Both the position numbers and the translations under genes were made by a program. A stretch of 64,000 bases of DNA from SYFY01 sp041752315. Lineage in GTDB: Bacteria; Pseudomonadota; Gammaproteobacteria; Pseudomonadales; Azotimanducaceae. Positions 52,901-61,788 of the stretch are shown here, piece by piece. The notes beneath the pieces are model-generated. The model was not told the origin of the DNA and ran no database searches. It saw only the letters and a program-made list of their open reading frames with translations. The stretch is from assembly GCA_041752315.1 (NCBI GenBank), contig JBGSHJ010000064.1, forward strand, positions 38,695 to 102,694, given 5' to 3'. Positions within the stretch are counted from its first letter, which is position 1, and the number at the start of each line of letters is the position of its first letter.

Positions 52901-54691
52901 GACTCGATATCCGCTTTTTCCGTGACGAACCATCAGCGACTGGCAGAAGTCCCGGTGGGCACTGGACCACGCAGCCTGGCGCAGTCGCCCGGCGGCGACA
53001 TCTGGGTGGTAGCGCGCGATGCATCGACCATCAGTGTCGTGGACCCGGCGACGCTGTCCCGCACGCAGACGATTCCATTGCCGCAGGGATCGCTGCCTTA
53101 TGGTCTGGTCTTCGCCCCGGATGGTTCCGCGGCCTTCGTAGCGCTTGAAGCGACAGGAGAGGTTCTCAAACTCGACCCTGCGTCGGGTGCCCTGTTGGAG
53201 CGGGGGGCCGTGGGGGGAGTGGCGCGACATCTCTCGGTCGATGCGACCAGCGACCGACTCTATGTCTCCCGTTATATCACCGGGAAGTTGCCAGGTGAGG
53301 ACAGCGCCACTGTCTCGACGCCCACAACTGTCGGAGGCGAGGTCGCGGTACTCGACACGGCTTCGCTGACCCGGATCTCAACGATAGTCCTGCGGCACAG
53401 CAATGATCTGGACAGCCAGAACGAGGGGGGCGGTATTCCCAACTACCTTGGGCCCGCGGTCATCTCCCCGGATGGAACCAGTGCATGGGTTCCTTCGAAG
53501 AAGGACAACGTGAAGCGGGGGGCGTTGCGCAACGCACTGCATCTGAACCACCAGAATACTGTACGCGCCATCAGTTCCCGCGTGAATCTTGCGGACGACA
53601 CCGAGACGTTCTCCAGGCGAATCGATCACGACAACGCGAGCGTTGCCAGTGCGGCAGCCTTTGATCGATTGGGAGTCTTGCTGTTCGTTGCTCTCGAAAC
53701 CAGCCGCGAGGTGGCGGTGGTCGACGCACACGATGCGGTCGAGCTGTTCCGCATCGATGTGGGTCGTGCGCCTCAGGGCGTGGTGGTTTCGCCCGATGGA
53801 AGTCGCCTGTACGTCAACAGTTTCATGGATCGCACGGTGACCGTGCACGACCTCAAGCCTTTCATGGAAGACGGTCAGTTGCAGGCACCAATCCTCGCAA
53901 CGCTCGATTCGGTAGCCAGCGAGAAGCTGGCTCCCGACGTGCTGTTGGGAAAGCAGCTGTTCTACGATGCGAAGGACCCGCGACTCGCTGCGGAGGGGTA
54001 CATGAGTTGCGCCAGCTGTCACAACGATGGCGGTCACGACGGACGGGTTTGGGACATGACCGGATTCGGGGAGGGATTGCGTAAGACGATCGATCTCCGG
54101 GGAAGACGGGGAGCGCACGGTCGAATCCACTGGAGCGGAAATGCCGATGAGGTGCACGACCTCGAGACACAGATCCGCAACCTCGCCGGCGGTACCGGAT
54201 TGATGACCAACGCGGAGTTGTATACCGGGACCAGAGTGCAAGCCTTGGGCGACCCCAAGGCAGGTGCAAGTGTGTCGCTGGATGCATTGGCAGCCTATGT
54301 TGTCTCTCTCGACCAGTATTCCCGGAGCCCCTATCGGTTACCAGGTGGTGCGCACTCCGCGGAGGCAATCGCCGGCCGCGCGGTGTTCCAGGACTTCAAT
54401 TGTGCCCAGTGCCACGGTGGTGACGATTTCACCAACAGCCTCGATACGCTGGTCGATATCGGCACGATTCGGCAACCGGGCAGTGGCAGTCGTTCCGGAG
54501 AAATGCTGACTGGTATCGACACTCCTACACTGCGTGGACTGTGGCTGACTGCTCACTATCTGCATGACGGCTCCGCCGAAAATCTCGGCGAAGCGGTGCG
54601 GGCTCATGGCGGTGTGACGATCAGCAACACGGAACTCGATGCACTCGTGGCCTACCTGATGGAAATTGATGGTCTTGAACCGGCGCCTTGA
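49931..54691 (+). CDS. copper-radical (galactose/glyoxal) oxidase fused to FN3, Ig, PKD, YVTN propeller and di-haem cytochrome c peroxidase-like domain
   Basis: A 1586-aa protein with a signal peptide (GLAALLFTLLFTLAAGNALG). Residues about 50-410 form a kelch-type galactose oxidase propeller followed by an early-set (DUF1929) domain to about 495. The copper/cofactor residues align in order: Cys118 (LFCSSS) and Tyr169 (RWYGTS) for the Cys-Tyr crosslink, Tyr358-His359 (RLYHSV), His441 (AVTHSYG). Next are an FN3 domain (PPSIPAGLTVSEVSDTSVALSWA), a domain of unknown type to about 790, a putative Ig domain (PDNQVLVFSAEGLPSGITID), PKD (FKWTFGDGTETAW), and a YVTN-like propeller at about 970-1320. 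The C-terminus is a MauG/bacterial CCP-like module with two haem-c sites, CASCH at 1360 and CAQCH at 1491, plus TPTLRGLW. Oxidase would make H2O2 and aldehyde; the peroxidase-like module could consume it. Partner and substrate are unknown. Confidence 0.9.
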   Translation: MVRPRRDNYKAVLRVTPWCAVHTRPGLAALLFTLLFTLAAGNALGNSSSGAWQSPVENNWPLIPIHAVLTPDGRVLTYGTDGDGNQTGYFIYDVWDPSQGLSEGHLTLPNMTLTDLFCSSSIVLPQSGSVLISGGDNWGAADTKGNRNTNLYANETLTRGVNMYRPRWYGTSTVLPNGEVYIQGGTGGTDRPEVRSLDGTFRLLTGANTSPLHHFYPRNFLMADGRLFGYDIKGNMSITDPAGVGARSSLGQFTSGYAGSNGSSALFRPGSILQLGGNSSAVMVIDFTSGAPVLTPTQSLSSLRKWVTATVLPDGQVLATGGSSRANALVGVNNAAEIWNPETGRWLVGASGGRARLYHSVALLLPDASVLVAGGGAPGPLDNRHAEIYYPPFLFSGDQLAARPSILDAPTQIELGETFPVEADSSAIQRVTLVRTGAVTHSYGADQMFLELAFSRNGGSLSVKAPVQATEAPPGYYMLFLFNSSGVPSVARIIQIGITDRDTIPPSIPAGLTVSEVSDTSVALSWAASRDSGGSGLENYRVYRDPDATPVGEPVSTAFNNTALAPLNSYAYRVSAIDAAGNESAPSAAVSATTSNPASNESLNLTLPTAQLTQVNLTDLGTSDWVHWGLSTAGSVNRKANVPLQISGLSRIGATLARFAHQPSAWTPHTWRDGTPVATRTGFAGGIRVGGLNKGYEISAPADTTDRRLYVFLGGQNTLSSIEASISGSGAPPVLRQIGNISGKYRHMLTISYRADSAGQRLRVRQVITAGTGQIRIQSASLQADSGPVNRPPEVTNPGTQNDILDVPAQLQIQATDPDNQVLVFSAEGLPSGITIDSATGMLSGTPSQPGITTATVSVTDGQRTASVVFTWTILAAAPLQLEPMPVQPAVRAGTTVSYTALVSGGVNPRFKWTFGDGTETAWIVSPSTTHVYDQAGLFWVTLAVTDDRNVQRTTTFQQFAHNALTPLSPAMSTSIVYASGKLWVVNPDNDSISAFSVTNHQRLAEVPVGTGPRSLAQSPGGDIWVVARDASTISVVDPATLSRTQTIPLPQGSLPYGLVFAPDGSAAFVALEATGEVLKLDPASGALLERGAVGGVARHLSVDATSDRLYVSRYITGKLPGEDSATVSTPTTVGGEVAVLDTASLTRISTIVLRHSNDLDSQNEGGGIPNYLGPAVISPDGTSAWVPSKKDNVKRGALRNALHLNHQNTVRAISSRVNLADDTETFSRRIDHDNASVASAAAFDRLGVLLFVALETSREVAVVDAHDAVELFRIDVGRAPQGVVVSPDGSRLYVNSFMDRTVTVHDLKPFMEDGQLQAPILATLDSVASEKLAPDVLLGKQLFYDAKDPRLAAEGYMSCASCHNDGGHDGRVWDMTGFGEGLRKTIDLRGRRGAHGRIHWSGNADEVHDLETQIRNLAGGTGLMTNAELYTGTRVQALGDPKAGASVSLDALAAYVVSLDQYSRSPYRLPGGAHSAEAIAGRAVFQDFNCAQCHGGDDFTNSLDTLVDIGTIRQPGSGSRSGEMLTGIDTPTLRGLWLTAHYLHDGSAENLGEAVRAHGGVTISNTELDALVAYLMEIDGLEPAP

Positions 54692-55181
54692 AAAGTTCAG
54701 TGTCCTGGCGCCAGAGGCGTTGTCCATGGGCCACTTGCGTTTAAGTTTTTTTGTCATACAGCAGAAAGGTCGGGAGGAGCAGGTTTGGGTCGCTTGAGCA
54801 GAAGGGTTGTCCCGTTCCTTTGTTTATTGGGTTTACGGGTTGTCAAGACGTTGGGATGGCTCAGCCGAGAGTCCTGAGTTACCGAGGGAACCGAGGCGCT
54901 TGTTTCCGAAAACACTTTTCCGATGGAACGTCGGATCGGAACGCCCCCACAGCCTCTGCGGATCCGACTTTCTTTCGTTTAGTGTGCAAACATCTCTTGG
55001 GCGTCAGACGGGTAAGTTGAACCGAGGGGTTTGCCTCTGTCCACAAAACGAGATTGTGCAGCGGGCCAAGGGTGCTTTGCGGTTTGTTGTTGGTGGGAGT
55101 CGTGACCTCGTATCTCGATTCACATGGCAGCGCGCCGCCACAGAGGTATTGCGAACGGCACGATCGATAGGTTCTCTGACT
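54692..55181. other. gene-free stretch after the oxidase-peroxidase gene
   Basis: About 490 bp with no supported gene; frames are short and overlap on both strands. It runs into the remnant at 55182. Confidence 0.4.
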
Positions 55182-55325
55182 GCCTTCGACCTGCCCTGAC
55201 TCGATCAGCGTCTGCGTGATCGCCTCTGCAACGAATGGATTGCCGCCACTGTGCCCGTGCGCAGGCACCGCCAGTGTGGCAATGCCCGGATCGAGGTCCA
55301 GCGGGCTCGACAGCAGATCGCCAAT
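55182..55325 (-). pseudogene. remnant of an AAA-ATPase tail as in adenylate-cyclase-type regulators
   Basis: The minus-strand text LLSSPLDLDPGIATLAVPAHGHSGGNPFVAEAI, then TLIESGQVEG, resembles the GNPFFVEEI-x-x-L-x-x-x-G-x-L-x-G block that closes the ATPase module of adenylate/guanylate cyclase-type and LuxR-type regulators. Neither the Walker region nor the C-terminal part is present, and the surrounding frame shows no family match. This is probably a decayed fragment. Confidence 0.4.
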
Positions 55326-56414
55326 GTAATCGCAACCAAGTGGCGCCAAGTGCACCGGCCAGCCGAGTGGCCTGCCAACGCACTGGAAACCGCAGTGCTC
55401 CGTTCGGATCGCCAAATTACACACGACACCGGCGCGAGGGCTTGTCTAACATCGATCGACCTGATTGGGTTAAAGTTGGCAGGGCAAACGCCGAGAAGAG
55501 AGATCACGATTGCAGAATCCCCTGTCCGCTCCGATGAATCCACCCTCAGCCTGTGTTTCGCCCGAACACTGGATGAATTTACCGTCCTAGCACTCGCCTC
55601 GAGTGACCTGGGCCAGGCGGAGTTATTCCAGTCAGAGAGCCATTGGGTCTACTGTTCCCGCTGCGAGGATTTGGTGCACCACTGCGGTCAGACTCTGTTT
55701 GGCCTGTACCGGTCCACCACGAAATTCCGGGACATCATGGAAATCGAGAAGACCCAGCAGGACTTCCTTTCCGCAGCAGGGATCACGCTGGACGACCGGC
55801 CGGCCCGCTTCCAGACCTTCGACTTACTGTCGATGGTCGTACAACGTCAGGACACGCCGCCGATGGCGGTCCTCGGCAACCTGATCCTGCTGACCGTCAG
55901 CGGCAACTCCGGGCTGATTCCCACCATGTTGCAGGAAATCCACTGGCCTGACTGCGGCGGTCGGCCAATCGGTAAAACAAGATTCGTGACAAGACCATTC
56001 ACACCGGCGGGAAGATCACAACGTGGTATGTGTGGCGAAATCGCGTCGATGAAGAATCGGGAAATACGGGCCGATGCTGGATCGAGCGCCCCGTGACCGA
56101 CGCCCTATTTCGTTCGGCGTCGGCGGGCATTGCTGCAAGATCGATGTCCTCGCGGAAATGCAGCTTCGGCTGTGGGAAAAAAACATGAAGCGTTGCCTCA
56201 ATACCAAAATCAGTGGCGACATAGACTTTCTGCAGTCGCACTTCTTGAAAGATTGCGCGCTCATGCCGGTCCGACTGCAAGCCTGCTCGGCTCCTGCCAG
56301 ACGGCTTCGTCGGGTCCAGTTCCCGGACCAGAGAGCGACACCAACCGCAAACACATCTGTACACGGGCTGTGACAGGTCGTCAGCAGGCTGGCTACACGA
56401 CAAGGAGGTCATCG
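55326..56414. other. uncertain region before the GtrII gene
   Basis: A plus-strand frame at 55251-56096 (with an internal ATG at 55737 giving MEIEKTQQDFLSAAGITLDD) and a minus-strand frame at 56016-56354 overlap here. Neither has a clear RBS, domain or signal. I cannot decide whether a small gene exists; decay of the neighbouring cyclase-like gene is the simpler reading. Confidence 0.3.
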
Positions 56415-57938
56415 TTGACCGTCTGGATCAACCGGTCGATTGGCGGATCGATTGCCGATCGTCTGCTATTCGCGCTGTTGCTGCTCTGCATTTCCGGCGT
56501 CCTCTACGTTGTCATGCAAGGCATTGCATTCGAGTTCTGGCGGCACGATGACTGGTTATACGAAAACCTTCGTCAGTACCGTTCGAAGGTGCGCGCCGAA
56601 GGTCGATGGATCAACTACCTCGTTCTTCCCTTGGTCCAGCAGATTCCTGCGTTCATTGCCTGGTGCACAAATTACCTGATTCTCGCAGGAGCGCTTTACC
56701 TGCTGTTTCGAAACCTGGTGACGGACTGGAAGATCGCTCTCATTCTGGCTTTGATCGTCAGCCTCTTTCCCGGTTTCATGGCTCAGAACCTTTGGCCGCT
56801 GACTGCGATGCCCGCGACTTTGGCCTTCCTTTTCAGCACTATTGGAGTGCGAAGGTATGGGGTATGGGCGCTGCCCCTATCCGGTGTAGTACTTTTCGGC
56901 ACCTTGCCCTATTTCTACTTCCTCCTTCCGCTTGCGTTCTACCCCAGCCGCTCAGAGCTTTCGAGCCATCCACTGCGTTGCATTGTCCCCGGCGTGGTCT
57001 GGATTGGGTGCTTCGCCCTGGGCTACGCCGTTGCCGCATCAGTGAACCTGGTGGTTTTCGACCGGTTCGGATTGGATCTGCAATCATGGCGTGATCCGCA
57101 GCCTGTGACCGACTGGGCATCGTTGCAGGCGGCCTCATCCCGTTATGCCTCAATGCTGACGTACGAAACTGGCCACTGGTTGCCGGTGTGGTCGTTGTGG
57201 GTGTTGGGACTGGCTTGTGGGCTGGTGACTCTGGAACGGATCGTGACCCAGCGTGAGATGATGTCGGCTCTCATGGCGACTGCCTACGGCCTGGTTGTGG
57301 CTGTCATCCCTTTTCTCGCGGTGCTGCCGTCAGGGATCTGGATCACGTCACGTACCCTCCTGTCGTTGGCCGCAGGTGTTCTTGCACTGCCTTTCCTGCT
57401 TGCGGAACGCCGCCGACACAGGACCCTTGCCGGTATTGTCGTACTCGCGATTGGAGTGCCGTCGTTGCAGTCATCGATCGCGGGGGTCCGGTGGTTTGTC
57501 GAAGCCACACACGCCTACATGCGCATCATCGAGCCCATCCTGCCGGAAGTGACAAAGCCCGGGATGCCCGTCGTCGTTGATGCGCGCGACCAGGCTGCCT
57601 TTTTTGAAGCGGTCCGAATTCGTGGATTGATCCCGGACCATCGCCCCTGGTTCCTGCAAGGGCTCGAGTCCGCCGAACGCCTGGTGCCCGCATTGATGGA
57701 GCTTGGATATCGCAGAGTAACACTCTGTCTGCCGGGGCTTGAACCCAGACCAGGGGGCGCCAGCGTTATTTGCGCAGAACACGGCCTCTCAGGCGAAGCG
57801 CCATCCCGATGCGATTCTGCTGCACGAGAAAATTTGGTCTGTATCATTGAAAGTGATGATGCTGTGCTGATTCTGCGGCTGAATTCTCCGAGACAAGCCA
57901 GCATGTGGGTTGATCCTTCATCAGATTCGGACCTTTGA
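56415..57938 (+). CDS. GtrII-like glucosyltransferase (polytopic membrane protein)
   Basis: 507 aa from TTG 56415, chosen because a strong AAGGAGGTC lies 6 nt upstream; the open frame to 56130 has no features. About 10 transmembrane helices: LLFALLLLCISGVLYVVMQG, LILAGALYLLF and others, with the early loop FWRHDDWLYENLRQY carrying the DD motif expected at the catalytic face of GT-C enzymes. The C-terminal approximately 130 residues are periplasmic (VVVDARDQAAFFEAV). The layout matches the GtrII/Glucos_trans_II family, which moves glucose from an undecaprenyl carrier to the O-antigen. GtrB follows 60 bp downstream and GtrA is also present. Confidence 0.85.
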   Translation: MTVWINRSIGGSIADRLLFALLLLCISGVLYVVMQGIAFEFWRHDDWLYENLRQYRSKVRAEGRWINYLVLPLVQQIPAFIAWCTNYLILAGALYLLFRNLVTDWKIALILALIVSLFPGFMAQNLWPLTAMPATLAFLFSTIGVRRYGVWALPLSGVVLFGTLPYFYFLLPLAFYPSRSELSSHPLRCIVPGVVWIGCFALGYAVAASVNLVVFDRFGLDLQSWRDPQPVTDWASLQAASSRYASMLTYETGHWLPVWSLWVLGLACGLVTLERIVTQREMMSALMATAYGLVVAVIPFLAVLPSGIWITSRTLLSLAAGVLALPFLLAERRRHRTLAGIVVLAIGVPSLQSSIAGVRWFVEATHAYMRIIEPILPEVTKPGMPVVVDARDQAAFFEAVRIRGLIPDHRPWFLQGLESAERLVPALMELGYRRVTLCLPGLEPRPGGASVICAEHGLSGEAPSRCDSAARENLVCIIESDDAVLILRLNSPRQASMWVDPSSDSDL

Positions 57939-57998
57939 CCGGACCGGCCGTCGTTCTAAACTACCCAACAGATACATCCTACCGAGCAATCCATCCAA

Positions 57999-59093
57999 GT
58001 GAGAGATCACCTGTCGGTCGTCGTTCCCTGCTATAACGAAGACGAAGTTCTTGCTGTTACCTTGTCGCGTCTGAGACAAGTCTGTGCAAGTGCTGACCTG
58101 GCAGCATGGGAGATCATTCTCGTGGACGATGGTTCCATTGATGGCACCTGGTCGCTCATCGAACAAGCGATTGAAGGGGATAGCAGGATCGTCGGTGTAC
58201 GGCTTTCGCGAAACCATGGACACCAGCTTGCGCTTCTTGCCGGTTTGGCACGTGTGCGTGGTTCGGTGGTGTTGATCATCGATGCAGACCTGCAGGATCC
58301 TCCGGAAGCGCTACAGGGGATGCTGGCTCGGATGCACTCGGAGCGCGCTGACGTGGTGTACGGACAGCGCACGTCGCGAGAAGGCGAGTCGCTCTTCAAG
58401 AGAGCGAGCGCCAAAGCCTTTTACCGGCTGCTGAGTTCGATGACTCGCGTTGATGTACCCCTGGATACCGGTGACTTCAGATTGATGAGTCGGAGAGTGA
58501 GCGACCACCTTCTTCAGATGCCTGAACGCGATCGATTTACACGCGGTATGGTTGCATGGCTGGGCTACAAACAGGTGCCATTCGAGTACGCCCGACACCC
58601 AAGATTTGCTGGCACGACGAAGTACACGCCGCGCAAGATGTTCAGCCTGGCGGCGCAAGCGTTCCTCGGCTTTTCCCTCGCTCCGTTGCGGCTGGCGATT
58701 CTGCTTTCCGGTCTGACTTTCGCATTTTCAGTCTCGGTCATAGCGTATGTGCTCTGGTCATGGGCGGCGGGCCAAGCAGTGTCAGGATGGGCCAGTGTCA
58801 TGATCTTCGTTTCAGTTGTCGCAAGCGCCCAATTCGCGGTGCTCGGGGTCATGGGTGAGTACATCGGTCGGATTTACCTGGAAGGCAAACAACGTCCACT
58901 GTATCTGGTCAGTGACCTTGCCGATCACCGACCAGAGCACTCATCGGCGCTCCGTCACAGTTCCGAAAACATGGAATCTGCTCGTGTAAAAGTTGAACAC
59001 GAAGGTGACGAATATGGAGATCAGCTTGCTCACCACTATCGGCATGCGGTCGACCAGCAAGGCAATGACAAGCATGGATACGCCAAGCCCTGA
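57999..59093 (+). CDS. GtrB-like bactoprenol glucosyltransferase (GT2)
   Basis: 364 aa from GTG 57999. The GT2 catalytic domain has SVVVPCYNEDEVL, IILVDDGSIDGTW, VLIIDADLQDPPEAL (D-x-D) and the later GVDFRL-type DTGDFRLMSR and RDRFTRGMVAWLGYK. Two C-terminal transmembrane helices (LAILLSGLTFAFSVSVIAYVLW and VMIFVSVVASAQFAVLGVMGEYIGRIYLE) follow. This is the GtrB layout: UDP-glucose to undecaprenyl phosphate at the inner face. The C-terminal approximately 50 residues after YLVSDLAD are an unusual polar tail overlapping the convergent GtrA gene by 153 bp; they may result from loss of the original stop codon. Confidence 0.9.
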   Translation: MRDHLSVVVPCYNEDEVLAVTLSRLRQVCASADLAAWEIILVDDGSIDGTWSLIEQAIEGDSRIVGVRLSRNHGHQLALLAGLARVRGSVVLIIDADLQDPPEALQGMLARMHSERADVVYGQRTSREGESLFKRASAKAFYRLLSSMTRVDVPLDTGDFRLMSRRVSDHLLQMPERDRFTRGMVAWLGYKQVPFEYARHPRFAGTTKYTPRKMFSLAAQAFLGFSLAPLRLAILLSGLTFAFSVSVIAYVLWSWAAGQAVSGWASVMIFVSVVASAQFAVLGVMGEYIGRIYLEGKQRPLYLVSDLADHRPEHSSALRHSSENMESARVKVEHEGDEYGDQLAHHYRHAVDQQGNDKHGYAKP

Positions 59094-59366
59094 CAACCCG
59101 AACAGCAGGAACCTGGCGAATTGCCGACCGGGCCGTTCTCGGAGTGCGCTACCGGCAAACGTCCAACGTCGATTGAGCCAGAAACTGCAGCACATTCCGA
59201 TTGAGTAGGCACCTGCGTTAGCGACCGGCCACGGCTGGTCGAAGACGAACAGCAACATCGCAAAAGCAGCCAGATCGACCGCTGTATTCAGAATACCGAC
59301 CAATCCAAACTTCAGGACCTGGATGGTGACGGACGAACGGTTTTCCGTCACTTCGAAAGACGCCAC
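58941..59366 (-). CDS. GtrA family flippase-like protein
   Basis: A 141-aa protein with four transmembrane helices: QVLKFGLVGILNTAVDLAAFAML, NAGAYSIGMCCSFWLNRRWTF, FARFLLFGLSGLGVSMLVIALL and VSKLISIFVTFVFNFYTSRFHVF. The FxxxG-x-x-x-T-x-x-D opening and the NF-x-x-x-R-x-W/H-V-F ending are diagnostic of GtrA. GtrA is thought to flip the lipid-linked glucose made by GtrB across the inner membrane. Here it is on the opposite strand to gtrB and gtrII and overlaps the gtrB end, instead of being the first gene of an operon. Confidence 0.92.
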   Translation of the reverse strand: MASFEVTENRSSVTIQVLKFGLVGILNTAVDLAAFAMLLFVFDQPWPVANAGAYSIGMCCSFWLNRRWTFAGSALRERPGRQFARFLLFGLSGLGVSMLVIALLVDRMPIVVSKLISIFVTFVFNFYTSRFHVFGTVTERR

Positions 59367-59394
59367 TGGGCCTGGTTCGCGTGAAGACCCTCGC

Positions 59395-59550
59395 TCACTT
59401 GCCGCAATGCAATCCGACCCGGTTCCCGTCCGGAACCATCAGCAACGCGAAGTGCCCGACCGGGCGATCCAGCAGCGCGAAATAACACTTCTCTGCCTGA
59501 TCCTCGTCGCTCACAGGAATCTCAAACCAGTTCACCTTGATATCACTCAT
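59395..59550 (-). pseudogene. internally deleted VOC/glyoxalase-family gene (51 codons left)
   Basis: The frame reads MSDIKVNWFEIPVSDEDQAE, then CYFALLDRPVGHFALLMVPD, GNRVGLHCGK and stop. The start is the standard opening of a VOC family (KINWFEIPVTDLDRAVAFY) and DGNRVGLH is the standard later strand, but about 60 residues between and after them are missing. It lies just upstream of GtrA on the same strand and is too short to fold as a VOC dimer half. Confidence 0.55.
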
Positions 59551-60485
59551 GATCACCTCACTTTGACTTGTACCCCGACGGCGTGGAGCCGTGCGAGAGA
59601 CTGGCGTGCGTGTTGCCTCGCCGGATCCGGTAGTCTACTTTGCTTCCCGGCGTTTCCGAATTCGTGCACCTCAGGCGCCCGACGCGCCGGGGAGCATACA
59701 ACAGTGTTCCCGGTGCAGCGGTATTGATCGCGGGGTCACAGGGAGGTCAGCTTCATGTTGGAATTGTGGACAGAACCTGAATGACGTCCCACGTCCAATC
59801 AGCCGTGACGCGCAGTGCATGACGAGCTTCGAAGCACTGCCCTGCTGTGAGCGGTGAGATCTCTTCAACAAGGACGTGACCGGGCAGTTCGAACATGAGC
59901 GGGCGGATACTCCCGGCCGTTGGCAAACAGCACGTAACACGCGACTCGCGCCGTTGTTAGAGTGGGATCGGGCAGGATAGGCCAGCGTGGCCTTTCGACA
60001 TTGTGCACAGGATGCCATTCACGCGCCTCGCTGGTTGTGTCCGATCAAAGACCTCGATGACATGACCTCCAGGCACAGCAAATAGCAACCTGCTCTGGAT
60101 CTACTGCAATAAATCACTTTGCAGACAGTCGCACATCTCGGTTCAGCCTTACCGACTGATGCCGCTGTGATGTTTGTACTCTCAACGAACGGACTTCGGA
60201 CTAGTCTTTGCGCCTGTAGGAGAAGGGCGGTCAGCGATTCAGACAGTGCAGTTGCGTGATGATGCTGGGTGTTCTCGTCGGTACACTTTTCATCTGGTGA
60301 GGTTCTGGTGTTGTGCCATTGAGTAGTGGCAGAGCGTTCCGATCAATTGTGACGATGGTCCGTCTGTTCGCCCCATATGGACGATGTTGGTGAGGGAAAT
60401 TGAACGCGTTGCCAGCGCTCTGTATCGGCTGAGGTGGCTTGAAAAGCGCTAGTCACCGGTAAGTCGCATTGTCGTGAAGAGGCGC
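59551..60485. other. 0.9 kb without a recognisable gene
   Basis: Frames are short and conflicting. The last approximately 100 bp (60390-60485) are similar to 40090-40180, the flank of the duplicated anti-sigma-like fragment, so that duplication included 3' non-coding DNA. Confidence 0.45.
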
Positions 60486-61052
60486 TTAACGCACCTCTTC
60501 GTCAGCAAGCACAAACCAGAATGGGCCGAGTTTCAGGGTACGGCCGTCAGTGGTCACATCGACCTCCCAAAGGAAGGTACCTCTGGCAGCCGGGTTGATG
60601 ACGTTCTCAGGAATTTGCACTTCTGGTTTTGTCGACACCCCTGATTCCCACAACCGGATGCCGTTCACATCCCGCAGACGGACGACATAGTGCTGTGCTT
60701 CCTGGATAGGAGACCATGTCAGCACAACCGGTGGTGCATGGAGACGTTCGCCGATCGCGGGCGTTGTCGCGCCTGCATCCTCTCCGCGCAACTGGATTTT
60801 TGTGTCCTGTTCGAGGGAAGTGGGCTGCAGGACAAACAGTCCAACGCCGAGAGCGAGTACTGCTGCGGCCGCAAGCGGTACCTGCCATCTTCGGTGTCGA
60901 CGTGCACGGATGCACCGCGATGTCGCCTGCATCGCCTCAAGGATCGCAGCATCGTGGCGCAGCGAAGGCTCGACGTTGCCGGACTGTCTCAGGAGCGCTT
61001 CGAGTGGGCCGTCGTCGACTGGATCTACGTCTTCCGGTGTGTTCCGATTCAT
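60486..61052 (-). CDS. anti-sigma-factor-like single-pass membrane protein
   Basis: 188 aa. Residues 1-55 are an acidic then basic cytosolic segment (PLEALLRQSGNVEPSLRHDAAILEAM), followed by one transmembrane helix (VPLAAAAVLALGVGLFVL) and a roughly 110-aa periplasmic domain with strand-like segments (VVLTWSPIQEAQHYVVRLRD, GTFLWEVDVTTDG) resembling FN3-like folds. Its start overlaps the sigma-factor stop in ATGA. Topology and coupling point to an anti-sigma or sensor role. No zinc-finger HxxxCxxC motif is visible, so the type is atypical. A truncated copy exists at 40.2 kb. Confidence 0.7.
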   Translation of the reverse strand: MNRNTPEDVDPVDDGPLEALLRQSGNVEPSLRHDAAILEAMQATSRCIRARRHRRWQVPLAAAAVLALGVGLFVLQPTSLEQDTKIQLRGEDAGATTPAIGERLHAPPVVLTWSPIQEAQHYVVRLRDVNGIRLWESGVSTKPEVQIPENVINPAARGTFLWEVDVTTDGRTLKLGPFWFVLADEEVR

Positions 61053-61642
61053 GACTTCCCGCTTGCGCTGATTCCGGCATCGGCGAGCATCGTCCGGAGC
61101 CGGTTCAACGCGTATCGCTTGCGGCCGATCACCGTGGCCAAAGGTGCGTCGGTCACGATCGCGATCTCTTCATAAGAGAAACCAGCGGACCACATCGCTA
61201 CCACTTCGCGTTGATCCAGTGGCAGTGAGCGCATCGCATCCAGAAGAGTCGTGTGCATTCGTCCATCTTCGACCAGTGCCTCCACTGCACTCCCGTCGTC
61301 GGATTCCAATTCGGGGACATCAGCCACCACTTCGATACGCTCCTGCTTGCGCAGATCATCGAGTGCGGCGTTGCGCGCCAGCGTGTACAGCCAGGTAGTG
61401 AAGCTTGCATTCAGATCCGCAACATATTGCGCTCTGCCTGCTGTCTCGATCACCTTCAGCCATACCACCTGCGAGATTTCTTCCGCCCGCGTCGGATTGT
61501 TGAACATCCGGTTCAGAAAACCGATCAGGGGCACCTTGTGACGGCTGAACAGCAGGTTGAAGGCGCGTTCCTCTCCCTGCGCCTGGAACTGCAACATGAG
61601 CCCGCGGTCGTCATCCTCACGTGCTTTAACGCGCAAGTTCAT
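61049..61642 (-). CDS. ECF-type RNA polymerase sigma factor
   Basis: 197 aa if ATG 61642 is the start; the frame reaches 61738, and no start has a clear RBS. Region 2: LLFSRHKVPLIGFLNRMFNNPTRAEEISQVVWLKVIE and FTTWLYTLARNAALDDLRKQER. Region 4: MRSLPLDQREVVAMWSAGFSYEEIAIVTDAPLATVIGRKRYALNRLR. This is a standard ECF layout. It is coupled to the anti-sigma-like gene and divergent from the exported-protein run at 61789-63892, which is a plausible regulon. Confidence 0.9.
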   Translation of the reverse strand: MNLRVKAREDDDRGLMLQFQAQGEERAFNLLFSRHKVPLIGFLNRMFNNPTRAEEISQVVWLKVIETAGRAQYVADLNASFTTWLYTLARNAALDDLRKQERIEVVADVPELESDDGSAVEALVEDGRMHTTLLDAMRSLPLDQREVVAMWSAGFSYEEIAIVTDAPLATVIGRKRYALNRLRTMLADAGISASGKS

Positions 61643-61788
61643 CAAATCGGCATCAGAAACGTCGATTTCGACGATACCCCGGCAGCGCCAGAAAAAATAC
61701 CCACGATGCATGCCGATCCCGACGGTACATGCGTTCAAGTGGGGAAGGCCGTATCCACGCGCCTGTAGTCCACGAAATGCCAGGGGAG

